Shown here: piece by piece, positions 43,987 through 50,920 of the stretch | How the letters are laid out: each line of letters opens with the position of its first letter | Position numbering within the stretch: the stretch's first letter is position 1 | Source: JACVRW01 sp963751835 | Lineage (GTDB): Bacteria > Actinomycetota > Thermoleophilia > Solirubrobacterales > Thermoleophilaceae | Assembly: GCA_963751835.1 (NCBI GenBank) | Contig: CAVVWD010000005.1 | Location: forward strand, 43,952-107,951 | Direction of reading: 5' to 3' | DNA: 64,000 nt | Notes under the pieces: model-generated | Seen by the model: only the letters and a program-made list of their open reading frames with translations | Told to the model about the DNA's origin: nothing | Database searches by the model: none | Made by a program: the position numbers and the translations under genes

Positions 43987-45090
43987 ATGCGGTGGCCTTG
44001 GAAATCGGCAGGTCTGCGCGGTTTCGCGGACGTTGCGGTCCCATGGGCCGTCGGGATCTTCCTTGTCCTCGTCGCTCTCGGGGAGGGCGAGAGCGGGGCG
44101 CCGACGGGTGTTGTGCTGCTGCTCATCGCGCTCGCCGTCCTCCAGGCCGTCGCGCTGCGCTGGCGGCACAGCCACCCGATCCCCGTGACGGCCGTCAGCC
44201 TCATCGGAGGGGCGGCCTGGCTGCTGATTGCGCCGGAGTCCGTGCTGCCGGTGGCGGGCTACTTCGCCGTCTTCGCGCTCGCATCGGCGGCACCGCCGCG
44301 GGTCTCGCTGTTCGGCCTTCTGGCGCTGACGGCCGTGACCTCGATCAACTTCTTCACGACCACGTCGGCGGATGGGGGGTTCGCAGTCGTGCTCGGCGTC
44401 GGGGCCTGGGCCCTCGGCGAGGCCGCGCGCAACCGCAGGGTGGTGATCCACGAGGAGGCGAAGCGAGCGGTCGCCGACGAGCAGGCCCGTATCGCCCGTG
44501 AGCTTCATGACGTGGTCGCCCACTCGGTATCGGTCATCGTCGTGCAGGCCGCCGCGGCGGACGACGTCTTCGAGCAACACCCGGACAAGGCGCGCGCCGC
44601 GCTCCGGTCGATCGAGCAGACCGGTCGCGACGCACTGCGTGAGCTGCGCCGCGTGCTCAGCGGCGTGCGACCGGTCGAGGAGGCCGGCCCGCACGAGCCT
44701 GCGCCCGGGCTGGATCGGGTCGAGGAGCTCGCCGGGCCGCTGCGGGCGGGCGGGCTCGACGTGGTGATGCGCCGTGAGGGCAACGCCGTCGAAATCCCCG
44801 CCGGCGTGGACCTGTCCGCCTACCGGATCGTCCAGGAGGCGCTCACCAACACCCTCCGGCACTCACGCGCCACACGGGTGGACGTCCTGCTGCGGCTCGG
44901 CGCCGACGCGCTCGAGGTCGACGTCCGCGACAACGGGCGCCCGGTCGCCGACGGCAGCGCCGGCGGGGGGCGGGGGCTCGTGGGCATGCGCGAGCGAGCG
45001 GCGCTCCTCGGCGGCACGTTCGAGGCCGGTCCCATGGAAGGCGGCGGCTACCGGGTCCACGCGCTGCTGCCGGTCGTGGCCGAGCGGTGA
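43987..45090 (+). CDS. two-component sensor histidine kinase (NarL/DesK type)
   Basis: A 367-residue membrane sensor. About five membrane helices occupy residues 12-140, followed by a HisKA_3 dimerisation domain with phospho-acceptor His174 in RELHDVVAHSVSVIVVQAAA and an HATPase domain (YRIVQEALTNTLRHSRATR; GGGRGLVGMRERAALLGG). Short or absent extracytoplasmic loops suggest that it senses membrane state or a lipophilic ligand. ATG 43987 begins at the first membrane helix. Its TGA overlaps the response-regulator GTG, so kinase and regulator are co-translated. Confidence 0.92.
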   Translation: MRWPWKSAGLRGFADVAVPWAVGIFLVLVALGEGESGAPTGVVLLLIALAVLQAVALRWRHSHPIPVTAVSLIGGAAWLLIAPESVLPVAGYFAVFALASAAPPRVSLFGLLALTAVTSINFFTTTSADGGFAVVLGVGAWALGEAARNRRVVIHEEAKRAVADEQARIARELHDVVAHSVSVIVVQAAAADDVFEQHPDKARAALRSIEQTGRDALRELRRVLSGVRPVEEAGPHEPAPGLDRVEELAGPLRAGGLDVVMRREGNAVEIPAGVDLSAYRIVQEALTNTLRHSRATRVDVLLRLGADALEVDVRDNGRPVADGSAGGGRGLVGMRERAALLGGTFEAGPMEGGGYRVHALLPVVAER

Positions 45091-45749
45091 GCATCCGGGT
45101 CGTCCTCGCCGACGACCAGGCGCTGGTGCGCGGCGGCTTTCGCATGATCCTCGACGCCCGCCCCGATATCGAGGTCGCCGGCGAGGCGGGCGACGGTGAC
45201 GAGGCCGTCGCATTGGTCGAGCGGGTCGCGCCTGACGTTGTTCTCATGGACGTGCGCATGCCGGGCACCGACGGCATAGAGGCCACGCGCCGGATCGCCG
45301 CGTCCGGCAGCCCGGCACGCGTGGTGGTGTTGACGACCTACGACCTCGACGAGTACGTCTTTGCCGCCGTGCGCGCCGGTGCGAGCGGCTTCCTGCTGAA
45401 GGACGTGCGACCCCCGGAGCTCGTGGAGGCGGTTCGCGTGGTGGCCCGCGGGGATGCTCTGCTCGCCCCGAGCGCCACCCGCCGGCTCCTCGACCGCTTC
45501 GCCGGGACCCTGCCGGACCCGGGCCCGCCGCCGGCGGAGCTCGAGGAGCTGACGGAGCGCGAACTCGAGGTGTTCCGGCTGGTGGCGCTCGCCCTCTCGA
45601 ACGCCGAGATCGCCCGGCGCCTCGTGCTCACCGAGGCGACCGTCAAGACCCACGTGTCGTCCGTGCTGCGCAAGCTCGGGCTGAGAGACCGGGTCCAGGC
45701 CGTCGTCCATGCGTACGACGTCGGGCTCGTGCGTCCGCGCTCATCCTGA
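45087..45749 (+). CDS. NarL/LuxR-family response regulator
   Basis: A 220-residue DNA-binding response regulator. Receiver domain with acidic pair LADDQ, phospho-acceptor Asp55 (VLMDVRMPG) and Lys in FLLKDVRPPEL; LuxR helix-turn-helix at about 155-210 (LTERELEVFRLVALALSNAE, TVKTHVSSVLRKLGLRDR). GTG 45087 forms a GTGA overlap with the kinase stop. The ABC exporter starting 67 bases downstream is a natural target, as kinase/regulator/ABC sets of this kind often respond to cell-envelope drugs. Confidence 0.93.
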   Translation: MSIRVVLADDQALVRGGFRMILDARPDIEVAGEAGDGDEAVALVERVAPDVVLMDVRMPGTDGIEATRRIAASGSPARVVVLTTYDLDEYVFAAVRAGASGFLLKDVRPPELVEAVRVVARGDALLAPSATRRLLDRFAGTLPDPGPPPAELEELTERELEVFRLVALALSNAEIARRLVLTEATVKTHVSSVLRKLGLRDRVQAVVHAYDVGLVRPRSS

Positions 45750-45803
45750 AGTAGGACGCCGAACCCCCGACCTGCGCCCGATGTAACGGCCGGCCTCGGG
45801 GCC

Positions 45804-45809
45804 TAGCTT
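45804..45809 (+). promoter_or_regulatory. -10 box (TAGCTT) of the ABC transporter operon
   Basis: TAGCTT ends seven bases before ATG 45817 with no Shine-Dalgarno sequence. Leaderless-type arrangement; a promoter here would let the transporter be controlled separately from the two-component genes. Confidence 0.45.
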
Positions 45810-45816
45810 GGCGGAC

Positions 45817-46710
45817 ATGCCAGCGATCGAGATAAACGACCTCAGCAGGAGCTTCGGATCCGTCCACGCCGTGCGCGACCTCAGCTTCGCCGTGGACACC
45901 GGCCGGGTGACTGGATTTCTCGGCCCCAACGGTGCCGGCAAGAGCACGACGCTGCGGATGCTGCTCGGCCTCGTGCACCCGGACGCGGGCGTCGGAACCT
46001 TCGACGGCCGCCGCTACGAGGAGCTCGAGCGCCCGAGCACGCATGTCGGAGCGGTGCTCGAGGAGGCCAGCTTCCACCCTGGCCGCACCGGCCGCAACCA
46101 CCTGAGGGTCCTCGCAGCGGCCGGCGGCCATCCCGACGGCCGTGTCGACGAGGTGCTCGAGCTCGTAGAGCTCACGGGCGCCGCCGACCGCCGGGTCAAG
46201 GGCTACTCGATGGGCATGCGTCAGCGCCTCGCGATCGCCGCGGCGCTGCTCGGCGACCCCGCCGTGCTCATCCTCGACGAGCCGGCGAACGGGCTCGACC
46301 CGCCCGGCATCCGCTGGGTGCGGGATCTGCTCCGGGCGGAAGCCGCACGCGGTCGCGCCGTGCTGGTCTCGAGCCACCTGCTTTCCGAGGTCGCCCTGAG
46401 CGTCGACGACGTCGTGGTGATCGCGAACGGTGCGCTCCGCGCGAACGGGACTCTCGACGAGCTGCTCGGTGGCACGGACGGCTCCGTCACGCGTGTCCGG
46501 AGCGCCGAGCGGGAGCGCCTGGCCGGCCTGCTCCAAGAGGCGGGCACGAGCCCGACGGAGGAGGGCGCCGACGCCCTCGTCGTGGACGGGATCTCCACGG
46601 AGGATGTTGGTGCGCTGGCCGCGCGGCACGGCATCGCGCTGCGCGAGCTGGCGCCGTTGTCACGATCGCTCGAGGACGCCTTCCTCGAGCTGACCGCGGA
46701 GGCCGCATGA
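45817..46710 (+). CDS. ABC transporter ATP-binding protein (drug/antibiotic exporter type)
   Basis: A 297-residue ATPase of the DrrA/NatA type. Walker A GPNGAGKST at residues 36-44, signature YSMGMRQRLAIAAALLG (about 129) and Walker B VLILDEPANGLDPPG. The C-terminal 80 residues form the regulatory extension found in exporter ATPases. It couples to the membrane subunit encoded next, with a four-base overlap. The upstream two-component genes probably regulate the pair. Confidence 0.93.
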   Translation: MPAIEINDLSRSFGSVHAVRDLSFAVDTGRVTGFLGPNGAGKSTTLRMLLGLVHPDAGVGTFDGRRYEELERPSTHVGAVLEEASFHPGRTGRNHLRVLAAAGGHPDGRVDEVLELVELTGAADRRVKGYSMGMRQRLAIAAALLGDPAVLILDEPANGLDPPGIRWVRDLLRAEAARGRAVLVSSHLLSEVALSVDDVVVIANGALRANGTLDELLGGTDGSVTRVRSAERERLAGLLQEAGTSPTEEGADALVVDGISTEDVGALAARHGIALRELAPLSRSLEDAFLELTAEAA

Positions 46711-47453
46711 CCGAGCTGCTGAGAGCCGAAGTAATCAAGCTGCGGACCACCCGTACGTTCATCGCCCTGGCGGGTGTGGCCATCGGCCTCGGGCTGCTCG
46801 TGACCGTCCTCACCGCGATCCTGGGCGAGTCCTCCAAGGAGGATGTCCTCGCCGCGGTCTTCGCGAACGACTTCAGCAGCTTCTTCATCCTGGTGCTCGC
46901 CGCGGTCGGCATCAGCGGCGAGTGGCGGCACCGCACGATCACCTCCTCGCTGCTCGCCGCCCCCGATCGCCTCCGCTTCCTCGCCGCAAAGACGGTGGCG
47001 TTCTCCGTGGTCGGGGTGGTCCTGTCGCTCCTCACCTCCCTGTCGGTGGCGGCCGTTGGCTTCTCCATCCTCGGGGTGCGTGACCTGCCGACGCCTGATG
47101 CCGCCGACCTCATCGAGCTGACAGCCCGCAACGCGGTGATTGCCGCGCTGCTCGGCGCCCTCGGCGTGGGGATCGGCGCGATCGTCCGCAACCAGGTGGT
47201 CGCCGTGGTCGGGATCCTCGCTCTTAGCTTCATACTCGAACCGGTCCTGCTCACCGTCGTGCCGGAGGTCGGGCGCTACGGGCCCTTCGCGGCGTTGCCG
47301 ACGACCGCCACCGGCATCGACCCCGAGGCCATGGGCCTCGAGGAGGCCGGCCTGCTCCACCCTACGACCGCGATGCTCGGACTGCTGGCGTGGATCGGAG
47401 CGGCCTTCGCGGCCGGCGCGGCGCTGCTGCGGGGTCGGGACGTGGAGAGCTAG
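46707..47453 (+). CDS. ABC transporter permease (ABC-2 type)
   Basis: A 248-residue membrane protein with six predicted helices (first: TFIALAGVAIGLGLLVTVLT) and the typical short cytoplasmic start MTELLRAEVIKLRTTRTF. Forms the export channel with the ATPase encoded upstream; ATG overlaps its stop (ATGA). Substrate unknown; this subfamily includes antibiotic, lipid and Na+ exporters. Confidence 0.9.
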   Translation: MTELLRAEVIKLRTTRTFIALAGVAIGLGLLVTVLTAILGESSKEDVLAAVFANDFSSFFILVLAAVGISGEWRHRTITSSLLAAPDRLRFLAAKTVAFSVVGVVLSLLTSLSVAAVGFSILGVRDLPTPDAADLIELTARNAVIAALLGALGVGIGAIVRNQVVAVVGILALSFILEPVLLTVVPEVGRYGPFAALPTTATGIDPEAMGLEEAGLLHPTTAMLGLLAWIGAAFAAGAALLRGRDVES

Positions 47454-47779
47454 CGCCGCTCGGCTGGTGGCGTCGGGCCGATCTCGCGTATGGGCTGGGG
47501 AAGGGGGCGGTGCTCGCCGGCCGCGGCGGCCGGGCGACTTACCGAAGATCGTTCGGCCGCTACTTCGGGAGTAGTCGAGCTGTCCTGGATTGGTGGTCCA
47601 GGAGGCCACCGAGGCAGGACGATTGCGCGAGATCCCGAGTTAGGGTTTCCCTGGGTCGATCAGGATTCGGTGTGATTCGGCATTGGTCGGAGATTGTTCG
47701 GGACGGAGGATCCCTGGGGTCGGCGCGATCCACATCCCCTTCCCCAGCCCTGACCCGGCCGGCGGAGACCGACCCGCCC
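47454..47779. other. 326-base intergenic region between the ABC permease and recR
   Basis: Convergent intergenic stretch without a convincing gene. It contains one inverted repeat, TCCTGGA (47583-47589) and TCCAGGA (47597-47603), which could be part of a weak terminator or a small RNA, and it is AT-richer around 47630-47700. I looked for the SRP RNA here because of dnaX nearby, but the conserved sequence is absent. Confidence 0.5.
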
Positions 47780-48382
47780 TCAGATCACCTGGCGCCCACG
47801 CAGCGCCCGCCCGAGCGTGATCTCGTCCGCGTACTCGAGGTCCGAGCCCACCGGCAGCCCGCTCGCCAGGCGCGTGACGACCACCTCGGGCGAGCGCTCG
47901 CGGAGGGCATCGGCCAGGTAGAGGGCGGTGGCCTCGCCGGTGGTGGTCGCGTTGGTGGCGATCACCACCTCGCGCACCCCGGCGCCGTTGTCGACCCGCC
48001 CGAGCAGCTCGGCGATGTGCAGGTTCTCCGGGTCGACGCCGTCGATCGGCGACAGCGCGCCGCCGAGCACGTGGTAGCGGCCGCGGAACTCGCCCGAGCG
48101 CTCAATCGGGATCACGTCGCTCGGCTGCTCGACCACGCAGATCATGGCCGCCTCGCGGCGCTCGTCCTGGCAGATGCGGCACGTGGCCTCCGTCGCGAGG
48201 TTGAAGCAGACCTCGCAGTGGCCGACCGTGGCCTTGACCTCGCGGATCGCATCGGCGAGCCCGAGCGCCTCCTCCTCGGACGCGCTGAGCACGTGGAACG
48301 CCAGCCGCTGCGCCGTGCGCTGGCCGATGCCGGGCAGGCGCGCGAGCTCGGTGATCAATCGGTTGACCGGTGGGGCGAACAA
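47780..48382 (-). CDS. recR: recombination mediator protein RecR
   Basis: A 200-residue repair protein that works with RecF and RecO to load RecA on gapped DNA. Helix-hairpin-helix ARLPGIGQRTAQRLAFHVL at residues about 13-31, a four-cysteine zinc finger (CEVCFNLATEATCRIC) and a Toprim domain (AAMICVVEQPSDVIPIERSG). TTG 48382 is the only start that fits the family N-terminus (FAPPVNRLI); TACGCT lies ten bases upstream. Order dnaX-ybaB-recR on one strand is conserved across bacteria. Confidence 0.95.
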   Translation of the reverse strand: MFAPPVNRLITELARLPGIGQRTAQRLAFHVLSASEEEALGLADAIREVKATVGHCEVCFNLATEATCRICQDERREAAMICVVEQPSDVIPIERSGEFRGRYHVLGGALSPIDGVDPENLHIAELLGRVDNGAGVREVVIATNATTTGEATALYLADALRERSPEVVVTRLASGLPVGSDLEYADEITLGRALRGRQVI

Positions 48383-48392
48383 AGGGCCGTCA

Positions 48393-48398
48393 AGCGTA
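48393..48398 (-). promoter_or_regulatory. -10 box (TACGCT) before recR
   Basis: TACGCT on the minus strand ends ten bases before the TTG start at 48382; no ribosome-binding site is seen. Candidate internal promoter in the dnaX-ybaB-recR operon. Confidence 0.3.
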
Positions 48399-48434
48399 GC
48401 TCCGGCCGCGGTCGGGACCGGAGCCCGACAAGCC

Positions 48435-48776
48435 TCAGAGGCCGGGCAGCCCCAGACCTCCGAGCCCGCCGGGACCGGCGAGGCCGCCGGCGGCCGCGTT
48501 CATCTTGGAGGCGGCCAGCTCCTGGGCCGAGCGAATCGCCTCGTTGACGGCCGCCTGGACCATGTCCTGGAGCATCTCGACGTCCTCCGGGTCGACCGCC
48601 TCGGGGTCGATGGCTAGGCCCTTCAGCTGGAGGTCGCCGCTCATTCGCACGGTGACCATGCCGCCGCCGGCACTCGCCTCGACGGTCTCGTTGGCCAGCT
48701 CCTCCTGCGCCTTGGCCATGTCGGCCTGCATCTTCTGGACCTGCTTCAGCATCTGGTTCATGTTCGGCTGACCCAT
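48435..48776 (-). CDS. ybaB: nucleoid-associated protein, YbaB/EbfC family
   Basis: A 113-residue dimeric DNA-binding protein. The family signature runs NMNQMLKQVQKMQADMAKAQ, with LANETVEASAGGGMVTVRMS and VDPEDVEMLQDMVQAAVNEA. A Gly/Leu-rich tail replaces the usual C-terminus (AGPGGLGGLGLPGL). It lies directly after dnaX (adjacent stop and start) and 52 bases before recR. Confidence 0.93.
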   Translation of the reverse strand: MGQPNMNQMLKQVQKMQADMAKAQEELANETVEASAGGGMVTVRMSGDLQLKGLAIDPEAVDPEDVEMLQDMVQAAVNEAIRSAQELAASKMNAAAGGLAGPGGLGGLGLPGL

Positions 48777-50423
48777 CTACTGCCTCTCTTCCTCGGGCTC
48801 CTCGAAGACCTCCTCCGCGCCGAACTCCTGGCGCAGGCGCTCGATGAGCTGATCGTGATCGAGTGTGGCAGGCCCCGCTGCCACGGCGTCCTCGCTCAGC
48901 TCGAAAGCCAATGCGAGCGAATGGCCTGTGAGACCGCGCACCGCGGCCACCACGAGCTCGCGGTTGGCCTCGGCCTTCTTCTTGACGAAAGCGGCGTCGG
49001 CGGGGAACGCAACCGTCAGGCGCTCGCCCTCGACCGCGGTCGGCAGCGCGGCGCCGATCGCCGCGCCCAGCATGCCGTTCTCCTCACCGACCGTCTCCGC
49101 CACCGCAGGCCAGAGCGCCCTGACCTGCTCGAGCTCGATCGCCCCCGCGGGTTGGGGATCCTGCTCCTCGCGCGGCTCGACCACCACAGCCGCAGCTGGG
49201 CCGCCCCCGCTCCTCTGTGGCGCCGGCGCGGATGCCGGCGCCGCGGCGGGCTCCGCCTCGTCGTTCTCCGCGGCCGGCTCGTCGCCGAGCCTCCGCTCGA
49301 GCTGCTCGATCCTGAAGATAAGTGTCTGGAGCGAGAGGTCCGCCTGGGGCTGCGTAGCCTTCAGCAACGCCATTTCGAGCTGCAGGCGCGGCTCCGAGCC
49401 GTCCTTGACCGCGGCGAGCGCCACCGCCAGGAAATCGAGCGCGCGCAGGATCTCTCCCTGGGAGAGGCGCTCGGCCTGGGAGGCAAGCCGGTCGCCGTGC
49501 CCTGCCGTAACAGAGAACGAGTCCGGAACCTCGCCGAGCGTCTGGACGACGAACAGGTGGCGCAGATGGGCCGAGAGGTCGCGCATGAACTGGGTGTAGT
49601 CGCGGCCCGAGTCGGACAGACGCTGGACCCCGAGGAGCGCCTCCTTCGGATCGCGCGTGGCCAGCGCCTCCCCCGCGGCGAGCACCTGTTCGGCATCCGC
49701 CACACCAAGGATGTCGAGCACGTCGTCGAGCTCGACCGTCTTGCCGCCGTAGGTGACGAGCTGCTCGAGCGTCCCGAGCGCGTCTCGGAAGGAGCCGGTG
49801 GCCGCCCGGGCGAGCATCCCGATGGCCGCGTCCGGGATTTCTATCTCCTCCTCCGCGGCCACCCGCCGTACAACGCCGGCGATCTGCTCGAGCGAGGGGC
49901 GCTGGAAGTCGAAGCGGTGGCAGCGGTCCACGATCGTCGCCGGCACCTTGTGCGCCTCGGTCGTGGCGAGCACGAACACCACGTGCTGTGGTGGCTCCTC
50001 GAGCGTCTTCAGGAACGCGTTCCAGGCCGCGGTGGACAGCATGTGCGCCTCGTCGAGGATGTAGACGCGGCGGTGGCCCTGCATCGGGGCGAGCGCCACG
50101 TTCTCGCGCAGCTCGCGGATGTCGTCGACCGAGTTGTTCGAGGCGGCGTCCATCTCGACCACGTCGAGGGAGGTGCCGGCGAGGATCGCGCGCGCGGTGG
50201 GACTGTCCGGGTCGAAGTCGGCGCTCGGGCCTCCCTCGGCGTTGAGCGCACAGGCGAGGAGCTTGGCCATCGAGGTCTTGCCGGTGCCCCGCGAGCCGAC
50301 GAACAGGTAGGCGTGATGGACCTTGTCGAGGGCGATCGCGTTGCGCAACGTGCGGACGATGTGCTCCTGGCCGACCACCGAATCGAAGGTGCGTGGGCGG
50401 TGGCGGCGATAGAGCGAGAGCAT
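48777..50423 (-). CDS. dnaX: DNA polymerase III subunits gamma/tau, zinc cysteines missing
   Basis: About 548 residues. Clamp-loader ATPase with Walker A GSRGTGKTSMAK, sensor region EMDAASNNSVDDIREL and Walker B VYILDEAHML; a Pro/Ala-rich linker leads to a C-terminal tau part. In most bacteria a zinc module with four Cys follows the Walker A helix; here the segment ALNAEGGPSADFDPDSPTAR has none of the four, although the fold continues normally. ATG 50423 (MLSLYRRHRPRTF) matches the family N-terminus and has TAGCAT ten bases upstream; ATG 50435 is the longer alternative. Confidence 0.93.
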   Translation of the reverse strand: MLSLYRRHRPRTFDSVVGQEHIVRTLRNAIALDKVHHAYLFVGSRGTGKTSMAKLLACALNAEGGPSADFDPDSPTARAILAGTSLDVVEMDAASNNSVDDIRELRENVALAPMQGHRRVYILDEAHMLSTAAWNAFLKTLEEPPQHVVFVLATTEAHKVPATIVDRCHRFDFQRPSLEQIAGVVRRVAAEEEIEIPDAAIGMLARAATGSFRDALGTLEQLVTYGGKTVELDDVLDILGVADAEQVLAAGEALATRDPKEALLGVQRLSDSGRDYTQFMRDLSAHLRHLFVVQTLGEVPDSFSVTAGHGDRLASQAERLSQGEILRALDFLAVALAAVKDGSEPRLQLEMALLKATQPQADLSLQTLIFRIEQLERRLGDEPAAENDEAEPAAAPASAPAPQRSGGGPAAAVVVEPREEQDPQPAGAIELEQVRALWPAVAETVGEENGMLGAAIGAALPTAVEGERLTVAFPADAAFVKKKAEANRELVVAAVRGLTGHSLALAFELSEDAVAAGPATLDHDQLIERLRQEFGAEEVFEEPEEERQ

Positions 50424-50433
50424 CGGTCGCCCC

Positions 50434-50439
50434 ATGCTA
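50434..50439 (-). promoter_or_regulatory. -10 box (TAGCAT) of dnaX
   Basis: TAGCAT on the minus strand ends ten bases before ATG 50423. It overlaps the alternative ATG 50435, which argues for the shorter start if the transcript is leaderless. Confidence 0.35.
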
Positions 50440-50491
50440 GCTGCGCGCCGGACGGTGGACAGCGCACCCGTGGGCGGAGATACTCGCCCGC

Positions 50492-50920
50492 ATGATCTCC
50501 ACTGTCGCCGTCGGCACGGACGGCTCCGATACGGCGAGCCGCGCGCTGGAGGTGGCGGCCGACATGGCCCGCCGCTACGACGCGAAGCTGGTCCTCTTGA
50601 GCGCCTTCACGTCCTCCGGGCGGGCTCCCGTCAATCTCAGCGGCTCCGCGCGCGAGGTCCAGTGGACCTTCAGCCCGATGGCCCAGCTCAACGAGCAGCT
50701 CGAGCGCACCGAGGCCGATCTGCGCGAGACCGGGCTCGAGTGCAGCACCCTGGTCGCGGAGGGCGACCCAGGGGACGTGCTGGTCCAGCTGGCCGAGCAG
50801 TGCGACGCCGATGTGCTGGTGATCGGCAACAAGGGCATGCAGCGGCGGGTGCTGGGCAGCGTGCCCAACACCGTCACCCATAAGGCCGGCTGCTCCGTGT
50901 TCGTGGTGAAGACGACCTAG
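50492..50920 (+). CDS. universal stress protein (UspA family)
   Basis: A 142-residue single-domain USP. Opening STVAVGTDGSDTASRALEVA and the ATP-binding loop VIGNKGMQRRVLGSVPNT (G-x2-G-x(n)-GS) are complete, so it should bind ATP. Such proteins modulate survival during starvation or other stress. ATG 50492 follows GATACT by seven bases. Divergent from dnaX and overlapping the 3' end of the E1 enzyme gene by four bases on the other strand. Confidence 0.92.
   Translation: MISTVAVGTDGSDTASRALEVAADMARRYDAKLVLLSAFTSSGRAPVNLSGSAREVQWTFSPMAQLNEQLERTEADLRETGLECSTLVAEGDPGDVLVQLAEQCDADVLVIGNKGMQRRVLGSVPNTVTHKAGCSVFVVKTT

Noticed and set aside
41880..44501. An 873-codon open frame on the plus strand
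   Set aside because: Shadow of the molybdopterin oxidoreductase gene; composition unlike protein, no domain.
47454..47779. SRP RNA expected near dnaX/recR
   Set aside because: The conserved GGAAGCAGCC and Alu segments are not in this gap; the true SRP RNA was found at 53590-53863.
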